Shown here: one piece after another, positions 15,362 to 24,801 of the stretch
Layout: every line of letters begins with the position of its first letter
Numbering within the stretch: position 1 is the first letter of the stretch
Assembly: GCA_949358305.1 (NCBI GenBank)
Contig: OX442314.1
Span: forward strand, 14,253,060 to 14,317,059
DNA length: 64,000 nucleotides
DNA from: Strigamia acuminata
Taxonomy: Eukaryota > Arthropoda > Chilopoda > Geophilomorpha > Linotaeniidae
Reading direction: 5' to 3'
Notes under the pieces: generated by a model
What the model was told of the DNA's origin: nothing
The model's input: only the letters and a program-made list of their open reading frames with translations
Databases searched by the model: none
Position numbers and translations under genes: made by a program

Positions 15362-16240
15362 GCACAGGGTCGAAAAAAGGACCACGAAAACAAAGGCCTT
15401 TACAGCGCGTCTCTTGACACGTCATTGATTCCAATACCGGGTCGTTTTGCAGCTGCTTTCAGCAATTAGACATTTTTTTTCTTTCCGTTTCCTAATGAAC
15501 TTAAAAACACTTTCCAATACGACTTGTTTACCAATATAATTGGCACAGTCCTCCATCTGTTTATCAATTCACGCTTTAATAGTTTATATCTGCTCAAGTG
15601 TTTACAAATTAGCCATTTGCCCGCATTTGCCAAATGTTCCGCCTGAAGGTCGGCTTTCGAGCGCACATTTATTGTAATGCAGGCAAATCCGACTCGGCGG
15701 AAACAAGGGGCCGGTGGCTGCTTGCGTTTATTTTGCGCCTGATGAACTAGCCCGACCCGTTCAGCAGTAAAAGGTGAATTATTTGTTAGTTGCACGTGCT
15801 GGTTTAAGGTTCGATTGGCAAGCGCATTGTGTTGTGATTCAACACGGGATAATCCAATCCATCTGAGCACGTAGCTCGTACTTGCTACCGCATTGCTCAT
15901 CCATCAAATTCATGAAGAATAGCGAGGCAAAAGGCCGCATTCTATGGATACATTATGCATAAATCAATGGAATTGGAAATCTTTTTCCCTAACGAACGAA
16001 ATGTCTACGAACACGCATCAACTGTGAAAAATCGCTTTAATTCCACAATCAATCGTTGGTAGACGGACAAAACGCATAAAACGGTGTTTCGCGTGTTGTT
16101 TTGATGAATATACGTTTAGTTTTATGTTTAAAATATTACAATTGATCGTTTTTATGGTTAAAAATAAAGAAGGAGAAAAAAAATGAGATAGATAAAAAGT
16201 GAGAGGAAATGGAATGTGTTGAAGAAGAATGAAGCGGAAA

Positions 16241-16660
16241 ACTTACGTTGTGAGCCGGAACGCCGGATAATGTTTTCCAAAAAAGTGTTTTGCGGCGCGA
16301 CGAGACCGCGTCGTCCACCGGGCATTGTGACAACTTAGGCATCGCACGCGCGTGCAAGCGTGAAGCTGTGAAGTTTGTTGCGCTTATACTCCTACTTTTT
16401 GCGTGAAGATAAGACGTCTCATAGAGGGTAAGGCGACTGTGGGCACAGCGTGCTCCAAACCGTCCGCGAGACAGCTGCTCGCGCGTCCTCCGAGAAAGCA
16501 CGCGCGCGCCGCGTCTCGACCATGGTGCATCCGTTAATAAAACCCTCCGTTCGCCTTGCTCGTTGTCGTGTTAGTGTGCCAGGCCAGTTTGTTCTACCTG
16601 GTGGCACTCGTAGCCCAGGCACGTTCCTGAATTATTAATGTTAGTGTGTTGACGACTGCG
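16241..16660 (-). other. CpG-rich candidate first exon of an unidentified minus-strand gene
   Basis: The segment is clearly richer in G+C and CpG than its surroundings. Read on the minus strand it ends in a strong splice donor: CAAC at 16250-16247 followed by GTAAGT at 16246-16241. A minus-strand frame (16501-16136) runs through the donor, but its peptide has no recognisable domain, so the segment is more likely 5' untranslated. It lies head-to-head with XRCC3 (ATG at 17234), consistent with a shared promoter zone. No downstream exon was recognised in the window, so the identity of the gene is unknown. Confidence 0.35.
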
Positions 16661-17233
16661 CGCGCAATGGTTGCCATGGTGATGATTATCATGTGCACGC
16701 TATCGTTTCGGCTTTGTTTTGCTCATTGCGCGACATCTAGTGGATGTAAACCAAAGTACTTTGAATGTAAATGTAAACATGTTTGAAATTATTATTATTA
16801 GAAATTATTTGTGGAAGAATAATGGTTCGATTTGTTTGGCAATTTTTGTTATATCGTTAATAAAAACAATCATTCATTATTTGTTTTATTTGGATCGATT
16901 AAAAAAACTCGTTTTTTTGAAATTGTACATTTGAAGGATTTCATTTTGTTTTTTTTAGGTGGAATTTGGTGAATTTCTTTTGTCGTTTTTGTTTCCCCGA
17001 GTTGATCAATTAGTAAATTGGTAAAATCAAGAAGGAAAAGGACTCGTAAGGAAGGCACTTTGCCGCTGTAGCTAATGGTGCCATCTATTGATCGTTTTAA
17101 ACGTCAATATTCGTAGTCGTTTCTGCTTATGGTTCATTTATATCTGCTTTCACCGATCTCTACTCAACGTATGATTTAAAAATAAGCATAAACCGAAAGC
17201 TTATTTATTATTCATTCATGTGCTGCTGATTTT
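16661..17233. promoter_or_regulatory. Intergenic promoter zone upstream of XRCC3 with two CTCF-like motifs
   Basis: This is the spacer between the CpG-rich minus-strand segment and the XRCC3 start. Two sites resemble the conserved CTCF core CCASYAGRKGGC on the minus strand: 16728-16743 (CCACTAGATGTCGCGC) and 17078-17091 (TCAATAGATGGCAC). A related CCACTAGATGG lies at 3480-3490. No TATA box is obvious. The motif calls were made by eye and are uncertain. Confidence 0.3.
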
Positions 17234-18536
17234 ATGGAATGGAAAAAATTAGATTTAGATCCTCGAATTACAAGCGTCATCCGTCGTAGCGGTGAGTAGA
17301 AGTTGCGGTAATTGTGGTTTTGTTACAATCTAGAATAATCTCGAGAATAATACAAGTTTTATATATCACACAGGTCATTTCAAAAGTTCCAGTGACATTT
17401 TAACTGCGACCCGAAGTGAATTACTTAACCAAACAGGATTATGTCTGAAAGATGTAAATGAAGCGATAAAAGCCGTTTCGAAATGTGTCGTAAAACAAAC
17501 GCCAACTTCAGGTTGAACAGGAATTAATCTTATTAGGAATTTTAATGTTTATTTACGGATTTTGACATCTTCTAGTTTTGCAATTATCCAGCGATCCGGC
17601 GAATTTATTCGACAGAAAGCTGAGTGTGGGCTCGCCAGCCATCGATGAATTTTTAAATGGTGGAATATTGGTTGGACGAGTAACGGAAATTTCTGGTGAA
17701 AGCGCCAGTGGAAAAACTCAGTTGTGTTTACAGTTGTCATTGACATGTCAGTTGCCAAGTGAACAAAATGGACTTAATGCAGGTCAAATATTGGCTGATT
17801 CACAGAAAAACATTATTTTTAATACTCGGTACTCGGGTTAATTACGTTTTAGGTGTTGCTTACGTTTGTACCGAAGATAATTTTCCAAATAAAAGGTTTT
17901 ACCAGTTAAAAGAGAATTTTAAATTGACACATCACGAAATTAAGGATAGAAATTTGTCGGACAGCGTATTTATACGCCATGTAGCTGATGTGGTATGCTT
18001 TCAACATTGAAATTATTATTTTTTAAATGGAATAATATTTTCTGTTCTTTTAGGATCGATTAAAGAAATGTATTGATAATGAAATTCCGGTACTAATCAA
18101 TCGTAATAAAATAGGACTTGTGATCATCGACTCGGTCGCTGCATTATTTCGCGGTGAATACGAACAAGATTATTTACGCCGAGCGAAGGATTTAAATTGG
18201 CTCGGCTCGCGATTGCATCGATTTTGTGTTGACTATAAAATTACTGTCGTTTGTGTAAACCAGGTAAAGTGTTTGTTAATTGATTGGTTGATTGATTTGT
18301 TATTTCAATTTTTTTTTATACAGATAACTGATGTTCCAGGAGAGCATTCCATTCCATCTTTGGGAATAACTTGGTCCAATTTAATGAATGTGCGTTTGTT
18401 TTTATCACGTGATTTAACATTTTTACGTACGGAATCGACATCAGCTGTGTACAGAACTTTGGAAGTTATTTTTGCTCCGAACTTACCCAAATCTTCATGC
18501 CGGTTTAAAATTGATGAGAAAGGAGTTAGTGTCTGA
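17234..18536 (+). CDS. XRCC3: RAD51 paralogue XRCC3, six exons
   Basis: This is a nuclear RecA/RAD51-family ATPase. Family knowledge: XRCC3 pairs with RAD51C (the CX3 complex) in homologous recombination and Holliday-junction processing. Exons: 17234-17291, 17374-17511, 17576-17782, 17853-17992, 18054-18263, 18324-18536, all with GT/AG introns and consistent phases. They total 966 nt, giving 321 residues (human XRCC3 346). The N-terminus LDLDPRITSVIRR matches the XRCC3 start. Exon 3 holds Walker A (GESASGKT). Exon 4 holds GVAYVCTEDNFPNKR and IRHVADV. Exon 5 holds Walker B (LVIIDSVAALF) and VVCVNQ. Exon 6 holds PSLGITWSNLMNVRL, all characteristic of XRCC3 rather than RAD51 or DMC1. The first ATG in frame with the conserved N-terminus was chosen. 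A polyadenylation signal AATAAA lies at 18554-18559, directly after the stop. Introns are 60-83 bp. No damage is seen. Confidence 0.93.
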
Positions 18537-18553
18537 TTAGATAAAGAATTCGA

Positions 18554-18559
18554 AATAAA
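18554..18559 (+). terminator. Polyadenylation signal of XRCC3
   Basis: AATAAA starts 18 nt after the XRCC3 stop codon. The compact 3' end leaves about 120 bp before the first tRNA gene. Confidence 0.6.
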
Positions 18560-18681
18560 ATTATTTGTTTTCTATAATTTCTTGTATTTTTTTTCCACTT
18601 TAAACACATGAATTAAATATTTTAAAATTTGATATTTGAAATTAAAGTTTATATAGTAATTTTAGAGAAAGTGTGACATGG

Positions 18682-18753
18682 TCCTCGATAGTATAGTGGT
18701 TAGTATCCCCGCCTGTCACGCGGGAGACCGGGGTTCGATTCCCCGTCGGGGAG
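18682..18753 (+). tRNA. tRNA-Asp (anticodon GTC), copy 1
   Basis: A 72-nt cloverleaf can be folded by eye. The acceptor strands are TCCTCGA and TCGGGGA (one T-G pair) with discriminator G. The anticodon stem CCCGC/GCGGG encloses loop CTGTCAC, giving anticodon GTC (Asp). The D-arm carries TAGTATAGTGGTTAG (box A) and the T-arm GGTTCGATTCC (box B), so the RNA polymerase III promoter is internal. A T-run follows about 8 nt downstream and should act as the Pol III terminator. No intron is present and no CCA is encoded, as usual for eukaryotic nuclear tRNA genes. Confidence 0.96.
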
Positions 18754-19122
18754 ACTTTATTTTTTCTCGAATGGTTATTTATAAAAATAACAGCTTTTAT
18801 TTATTATTTTTTTTAAATTTGTTGTTTTCATAGTTTTCATAAAAATTCGTTTTCACACACTTTATTAATTAATAAAAAAAAAATTAAATTTTTTTTTAAC
18901 TTATTACTATTTATTGTTCAAAGATGGCGTTTGCTTGCATAAAACTTATCTAAGTGTTCAAAATAAGTTTCTCGTAACCTGAAAAATATTTCGGGAAGTT
19001 TAACCTTGATTCAACCTTTGGAATAACACCAAAGCTAACCAAACAACAGCAAACAACAGCAAACGCCAATAATTTAATTAATTAATGAAGAAAGAGCCTT
19101 ATTTAATAAGAAACACACGTAG

Positions 19123-19194
19123 TCCTCGATAGTATAGTGGTCAGTATCCCCGCCTGTCACGCGGGAGACCGGGGTTCAATTCCCCGTCGGGGAG
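19123..19194 (+). tRNA. tRNA-Asp (anticodon GTC), copy 2
   Basis: This second 72-nt tRNA-Asp(GTC) gene has the same orientation, about 370 bp after copy 1. It differs at two bases: TGGTTAG becomes TGGTCAG in the D-loop, and TTCGATT becomes TTCAATT in the T-loop. The stems and anticodon are identical. A long T-run starts about 12 nt downstream. The flanks of the two genes do not look alike, so only the tRNA body is shared. Confidence 0.95.
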
Positions 19195-19958
19195 ACTCGT
19201 GGAAATTTTTTTTTTATAATTATTAAAACTTTTATTTTCTTTTCTTCAACAAGGTTAAGCGCAGTTTAGTTATTTTTCAGTTCATTGCAAAAAAAAAACT
19301 CTGTTTCCAAGGTTATATTTTTTTTTCAAAATTTTTTTTTATTAAAAATAAAAATATTTGTATTTTCATGTAGCCATGCGTCTCTTCTCTGCTGCCCCTC
19401 CTCTGCGATGAGCCATATACGTGTAGTGCTACCGGGGTAAGTGACCTCACGCCCCTCTTATCCCTCGCAAGCGTGACGAGATCAAATAACATACGTGTAT
19501 AAAATGTAGGGAGAAACACTTACCATTGAATTAATGTCAGGCACATAAAAGCAATAAAAGAAAAATAAATTTAAAATCCTTTTTTCTCCATTCAATCAAA
19601 CAAAATATTTATCTTTGTTGTTTGACCATGTGAAAACACATACCGATATCAGTTACCTACTTCCGGTGCTATTCTCCACAGGTATGAGTTTCTTATTTTA
19701 TTACCAAAGCTGAGATCATCGGTTATAAACATTAAACAGACCCTATCTGTATTAAAAATTAAAATTAAACATTTTTTAAAAATATTTTTCAATTGCATCG
19801 ATAAGGTTGGATTTCGAACCTATTGACGAGAAATTCTAAGTAAATTTCGGACAATTTAAATTTTCTCATTGATCTACTTTATTTTTAAATAAGGTCAAGT
19901 AAAATCATAATGTTGTTTCGGTGCAATATCCATCGGTTATGATTTTCCAAAACGTTCC
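19195..19958. other. Intergenic spacer between tRNA genes and the retroelement
   Basis: No gene is recognised. The stretch is AT-rich with T and A runs. It ends at the 4-bp target site of the LTR element. Confidence 0.6.
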
Positions 19959-19962
19959 ACTG
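19959..19962. repeat. Target-site duplication ACTG, left copy
   Basis: ACTG directly precedes the left LTR and is repeated directly after the right LTR (34890-34893). A 4-bp duplication fits integration by a Ty3/Gypsy-type integrase. Confidence 0.85.
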
Positions 19963-20967
19963 TGTAATGAGCTCAAATTACTGTGAAGAATATTAACAAT
20001 AAAACTAAACTCATTGATGCCGTGCCAGGACTTATACAAATACTTCTCAAAATAACTTAATATTAACTCAAATGATAGGAGAAATAATGACTCAATTATT
20101 TCTCAATTAACAGACGATTTATTCAAACTTAGAATAAACACTAAATCGAATACAAGATATTATTTTGTGATAAACGGATAAATTAAATGACTGAAGAAAT
20201 AATTTACTAAAAGAAATATAATTAAAAGCAAAGGAAAATGATAAAGAATCCAGTCGATTCGACGACTCCACTTCTCGGGAACGCCGAACGCTTGGATTCG
20301 CTTCACTCGACGCTCGGCTCGGCCTCGACGTTTCTTCAACACGGACTCAATTCCGTTCCAACTACTTCCTCGTGACTCGTTCGGGCTCAATCCCGCTCTC
20401 GTCGTCCTCTCCAGGTCGCAACGTCGTCGTCGCGGCGTCGTTGCGGCTGATTCCGCACAACAATCTCTCACACTCGCGCTCACTTCGCTTCGTCGCGAGT
20501 GAGAAGTCTCAGTCCAACAATGGCTGTTGGCCAAGAATAGAAATCCCTCCAAACAATACTTGTTTGGCAAGATAAAAATCCCACTGTCACTAACTGAAGT
20601 AACAGCAAGAAATATCTCACAAATCGCTCTGGCAATCTGCAAGAATGAGTCCAAATACTCTGACAATCTTTCACTAAATCGGCTTGTAGAATGGTGTTTT
20701 CTCAGGAAGATTTTGGTGACTGGTTGCTCTCAAAGTAGGTTTCAAACTGAGGAGTTTTTCTGCTCCTCACAGGAAGTGTTTCCTGCTCCGGGAGGTTGCG
20801 GGCTGGTTTCCTTGGCGACCACCCACAATTCCTCCCACCCTGCCTAACTCCCTTTATCTAGACAGGAAATCATAAAAAATATAAAATAAAATAAAACAAT
20901 CTCCAATTTAATATTTTATTTCGGGCTCATTCCCGACACTTCATTAGTGACCACTAGGGTCACTACA
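19963..20967 (-). repeat. 3' LTR of the retroelement
   Basis: This 1005-bp LTR has TG...CA ends and appears identical to the copy at 33885-34889. In element orientation it starts at 20967. Its first 22 bp contain an inverted repeat (TAGTGACC with GGTCACTA, plus strand 20945-20966). A minus-strand AATAAA near 20120 could be the polyadenylation signal. The middle (about 20280-20500) is much richer in G+C than the rest. It contains a minus-strand open frame of 168 codons (20666-20160) with a hydrophobic C-terminus; whether this is expressed is unknown. Confidence 0.95.
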
Positions 20968-20983
20968 CCTCCCCTCTTTTTAG
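20968..20983 (-). other. Polypurine tract (PPT) for plus-strand priming
   Basis: Read on the minus strand, CTAAAAAGAGGGGAGG directly abuts the 3' LTR start (TGTAGTG). That is the expected position and composition of the RNase H-resistant primer for plus-strand DNA synthesis. The same 16-mer recurs inside pol at 24941-24956. Confidence 0.85.
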
Positions 20984-21011
20984 GAAGGTTCTCCGATTCT
21001 TCCTTCACTTC

Positions 21012-24000
21012 TCACTTCTCGATTCGGAAAACTGACTCCGGAGTTGGAGCTTCGCTTTCGGAAACCGAAAATTTTGGCAGATGCTGGGTTGGTCCCGAGG
21101 TGGCGCCATTGTTGACATGGAGCCAGACTTCTTTGATGAACTTGGTCCTCGGGAATACTCGGTCATAATCGATGTCATATTTTTCGCGGGATCCGGTGGG
21201 TGGTCTCCGCACCGCAACTAGTCGTTGATGCTGAATTATGCGTTTAGGCTCTCTGACAGCATTCTCGAGCCACTTCAATGCCTCATGGCATAACGTCGCA
21301 TTATAGATAAGTAGAGTTCGCGCGTATTCGGGGAATCTCAGACCTGGATACAACTGTTTTATTTTCCTGTAGTCTTGGTTTGGATTCTTTTTCGTCCCTT
21401 TAATGGCTGCCGAACTTCTGCCAGACGCTGTTTTTTGCGAGCTTCCACTAGCTCTATTTAAGGGCTCATTCCCTTCGACATCAAACATCTCAGTATCGGT
21501 GGTCAATTTCAACTCAACATCGGATTCTGGAGCTATTGCTTTTTTGGTTGGCTGGTGGCTCGGCGTGGCAGTCATAAAGACTGTGGGCACCGCCCCTCCC
21601 GCTGCTGGTGGGTCAGCCACTTGCTGCGCACACGTCCCAAAATTCCGTTGCAGTTGCAAACTCTGTCTTCTCAGAATCCATTCGCCCCGCAGTCTCAGCA
21701 TGCACTGCCCCGATGTTTCTCCCGTTTTAAAAACTTCTCGTTCCAATTGGGCCCGGATGACAGGTGGGTCTCCCAATACTGTTTTCCAGCTGTCGAACAA
21801 CTCAGGTGGGATGCCCATTGCTGACGTCCATAGGAAACTTGTGGCGATCAGCGATGCTTCGACCGCTTGGAAAACTCCTGGAAACAAAAGTCTTATTAAT
21901 GCCACTGACATTTGCACTTCGAACCAAGCTAGCCATTCTTTGGTTCTCAATTCGGTGGGTTGGGCGACGAAGGCTTGAGCGCATCTCCGTCGTTCATTTA
22001 GTGATTCTGCTAATTGGGCTTGCTGGTACTCGTCCATCGTCGGGGTCAGAAGTCCTTGGTTACATAATGGAAATTTCAGATACATTGTCCACAGCTGTCG
22101 ATAGTATCTATCGAAATCTTCGGCTAATTTGACTGATGGGTCTATCGTGTACATCACAGTGGCTACTGATGGAATTGGCAGTGATAAGTCCGTTTGGGGA
22201 ATTGGTTCCGTAATTGGCTGCAAGTGAGGGTGAGGCACCCCCAAGGCGGCACTTGGCGTAGCTTTTGGTTGTACCTTCCTTGGATCTCGCATCCTCGGGC
22301 GCAGTATTCGCGATGGTCCTTTTTTTCGCGCTGGTTCCCTTGCCCTTTTCTCCCATGCCTGGGCTAAGGCCTCGTCAAGAGTCGGCAACTCTCGGCAGCT
22401 GGAAATCTCTGGTGATGACACTCGCGGCGTTGGCGTTGGCGGGCACGTGGTTGGAGTCCAGGTAATAGGAGTGTGCGTACTCGGTGGTGGTGTCTTTGGC
22501 GCCTGGTCCGGTCTTGGAGGGGTGGCCAGCGATGGTTTCTGTACTTCCTGCTGTCTTGGCGGGGTAGTAGGTGGTGTTCGTGGCCCTCTTTTGTTGGTTT
22601 CACCTCCCTGTTGTTTTTCAATGTCGTGTATGACTGTCGCTGTTGGCTCCCGTTCCTCCAAAATGCGAACAGTCGTTTCAGCCAATTGCTGCTCTTCCTC
22701 CGACTCAGGCGATGGCGAACGTTGACACTCGTCCATTACCACGTATTGATCTAGCTCCATCTCATGTGCCGTCAAATACTCGTCCGACGAACTTCTGCGA
22801 ATTTGCACCTGTAGTGTCTCATCTTTACTTGCCGAAATTGTCACTTTTCTTGCTGGGCGCATTTCTGAATAGCGGTGTGACGACCGTGGGCGCTTCTTTG
22901 TCCGCTCAATTCGATTTCCTTCGGCTGACGGACGCTTCTCTGTTGCTCGGTGGTGTCTAGGTACGTATTCTTGCTCTGTCGTTTCGTGTCGCCTCGAATT
23001 CCTTTTCGGACTTATTTCCGAGCTTCGTTGATGCCTCTTTACTTCCCTCTCTGAATCTTTGTCTGTTCGACTTAATCTTTTCTCCATTTGCGTTTGACGA
23101 GAGAAATATTGCCGTCTTGGACTTTTACTCCTTCGTCGGGGACTTTCTTTTCTATCTCGACTTTGACATCTTCTCGGACTTATTTCCGCACTTCTGTACT
23201 CTTTTCGCCTAGATCTGAATTCCCTGGTATAATATTTTGGGCTGATTCTTCGAGGAGGAGTTGTCCTTTTGTGTCTCTCACTCCTGGAGTAACGAAGGGC
23301 TCCTCGTGATCTGGCTTCTCTTCCTCGCCGTTTGGTTTCCTCTTCTTCCGTTCTGACACATTTCAGAAACTCCACTTCCTCGTGCAATTCCTTCACCGTT
23401 TCTTCTGCCGCCTGCTCTAATGCTGCCTCCCACTCGTCCTGCTCCTGCCGCTGTTGTTTGGCGTACACGAGCGGTCCAAAATCCTCGGCTTGCGGCTCAC
23501 CTTCTAAATTGAGCGGTGTGATGTTTTGGCCAATGAGTCCCGTCATATGGAGTTGGTGCATCTTGTACTGACTCTTTATGAAGTATGGCGGCTCTTTATC
23601 TAACTCCGGGGAAGGCAATAAGGCCTGAGCTTCGAGGTAAGCTGTCTTCTCCTCCATATATTTAGCCGCTACTTCTGGTGCTCCGGCTTTCAGCTTTGCC
23701 ATCACCTCTTCCACGAATTTAAATTTGTTTGTCGCAGGATTCTGGTATATTTTGAGATCGGCTGCTTCCTCCTCTTCTATTGGATATTCGTCCCCTATCA
23801 TCTGGTTCCAAATTGGGCCATGTGTGTCCTCTGTAATTGGGATCTGTCTCAAAACTTCGTGGAAACATGTTTTGAATCCTTTAAATAGTCGTTTCGTCGT
23901 TCCCCAAAATCTTTGGATGGCTGTTGTGAAGGCTTTGCGTGCTTGAAATGCTGTAAAACCTCTCTTGACGAATTCTCTCTTGTATCTGTATGGAATTCTC

Positions 24001-24059
24001 CCTCGATGGATATTCCTTGGCAATCTAGCCGCTCTCGAAATTCTTCCCCACGACGCCAT
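21012..24059 (-). CDS. Third ORF of the retroelement, RS-rich, env position, unknown function (1015 aa)
   Basis: I do not recognise this protein. It lies where envelope genes sit in errantiviruses, but it has no signal peptide, no clear membrane anchor and no furin-like pattern, so I do not call it Env. Residues 1-65 are strongly basic. Residues about 205-240 are acidic and possibly coiled. Residues 243-405 are dense in R, S, E and K with many RS, SPRR and RR pairs, like SR-type RNA-binding or splicing proteins. Residues about 490-545 are rich in proline and threonine. The C-terminal half is mixed and may be globular (FDRYYRQLWTMYLKFP, LYPGLRFPEYARTLLIYN). It ends 44 bp before the PPT and LTR. 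A possible splice acceptor (TTTTATACAG) lies 12 nt before its ATG, suggesting expression from a spliced RNA. The ORF is open over 3 kb, so it is likely functional. Confidence 0.8.
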   Translation of the reverse strand: MASWGRISRAARLPRNIHRGRIPYRYKREFVKRGFTAFQARKAFTTAIQRFWGTTKRLFKGFKTCFHEVLRQIPITEDTHGPIWNQMIGDEYPIEEEEAADLKIYQNPATNKFKFVEEVMAKLKAGAPEVAAKYMEEKTAYLEAQALLPSPELDKEPPYFIKSQYKMHQLHMTGLIGQNITPLNLEGEPQAEDFGPLVYAKQQRQEQDEWEAALEQAAEETVKELHEEVEFLKCVRTEEEETKRRGREARSRGALRYSRSERHKRTTPPRRISPKYYTREFRSRRKEYRSAEISPRRCQSRDRKESPRRRSKSPRRQYFSRQTQMEKRLSRTDKDSEREVKRHQRSSEISPKRNSRRHETTEQEYVPRHHRATEKRPSAEGNRIERTKKRPRSSHRYSEMRPARKVTISASKDETLQVQIRRSSSDEYLTAHEMELDQYVVMDECQRSPSPESEEEQQLAETTVRILEEREPTATVIHDIEKQQGGETNKRGPRTPPTTPPRQQEVQKPSLATPPRPDQAPKTPPPSTHTPITWTPTTCPPTPTPRVSSPEISSCRELPTLDEALAQAWEKRAREPARKKGPSRILRPRMRDPRKVQPKATPSAALGVPHPHLQPITEPIPQTDLSLPIPSVATVMYTIDPSVKLAEDFDRYYRQLWTMYLKFPLCNQGLLTPTMDEYQQAQLAESLNERRRCAQAFVAQPTELRTKEWLAWFEVQMSVALIRLLFPGVFQAVEASLIATSFLWTSAMGIPPELFDSWKTVLGDPPVIRAQLEREVFKTGETSGQCMLRLRGEWILRRQSLQLQRNFGTCAQQVADPPAAGGAVPTVFMTATPSHQPTKKAIAPESDVELKLTTDTEMFDVEGNEPLNRASGSSQKTASGRSSAAIKGTKKNPNQDYRKIKQLYPGLRFPEYARTLLIYNATLCHEALKWLENAVREPKRIIQHQRLVAVRRPPTGSREKYDIDYDRVFPRTKFIKEVWLHVNNGATSGPTQHLPKFSVSESEAPTPESVFRIEK

Positions 24060-24801
24060 GGCTTCTTGGGTCTGTATAAAACATTATTAACTTCAATTTT
24101 CTCTCAAATTCATTGTATTTTATCTTTCTCTGATGTGTGTGTTATTTTTGCGTATTTATCTCGATTTTGAGTTTTATTATTCTAAATTTTCTCACAAGAT
24201 GGCGCTCCGTGCTAATTTTTTGTGATAGGAGTCCTTTTTATACCACTCTTTTGCAATTTTTGGCGAATAATTAGCACTTTCGTCATATAAAACCAGTTAT
24301 TTACGTGATAACTAATTTTATTTTAACTTATTTCGAGACATTCGACTCCTTTTCCTTTTAAATCGTGATTTCGCCGAACTTGTCCCGTAGTAACGACATA
24401 TTTCGTCCCGTCTTTTCCACAAAAATTTAAGCGCTTTCAAATAACACACCCGATGAGAGAAAATACTTCCTTATTCATTTATATTTTCGACACATTTCGA
24501 TTTTACTACCTCACTGTGGTCCTGTCTTTTCGGTGGTGGTGTTTTCCGTGGTTCGAACATCTTGAGATGAACTTCCGCTTAATCGGACCCTTCTTTCACT
24601 TGGCTGCACACTTTTCTTCGTTTTTTGGTCGTTTTCCCTCTTGTTCTTACCGACTGTTGTTGTTAGAATCCGGGATAACTTTTCTAAACTTGTTGTTGTT
24701 TTGATGTCAAGTTAACAAGTGAGATTCGTCTCGACCAATCACGTTCGAGCTGCGACGTCGTCCACTTCCGGACTCCCGAGTGACGTCGCTACCTTCTATT
24801 T
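24060..24801 (-). other. Spacer between pol and the third ORF; candidate splice acceptor
   Basis: This 742-bp stretch holds no long minus-strand frame. On the minus strand TTTTATACAG at about 24081-24072 precedes the ORF3 ATG by 12 nt and resembles a 3' splice site. A motif CAAGATGGCGC (plus strand 24195-24205) resembles YY1 or CTCF core sites. I could not find a matching donor near the start of gag, so splicing is only inferred. Confidence 0.4.

Larger units (their letters stand above)
1..16240. other. Long gene-poor AT-rich region
   Basis: I found no recognisable protein domain, no convincing exon series and no RNA gene in this stretch. Open frames are short (at most 144 codons), lack splice context and are often simple-sequence. 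It contains many A/T homopolymers, an AT-rich block at about 2230-2480, a polypurine tract at 13497-13545 and a symmetric E-box pair at 15346-15361. Because a good minus-strand donor sits at its right edge (16241-16246), it could be the first intron of a minus-strand gene continuing beyond position 1, or plain intergenic DNA. Scattered regulatory elements cannot be excluded from one sequence. Confidence 0.5.

Noticed and set aside
15466-15900. 144-codon minus-strand frame, the longest in the gene-poor region
   Set aside because: No recognisable domain, no repeat or family pattern, no supporting splice signals; could be chance in locally less AT-rich DNA.
21403-23946. Several plus-strand frames of 70-190 codons across ORF3
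   Set aside because: Antisense shadows of a biased, R/S/P-rich coding sequence; no independent start or splice context.
21012-24059. Third retroelement ORF as an envelope gene
   Set aside because: The position fits, but no signal peptide, transmembrane anchor, cysteine pattern or cleavage site is visible.
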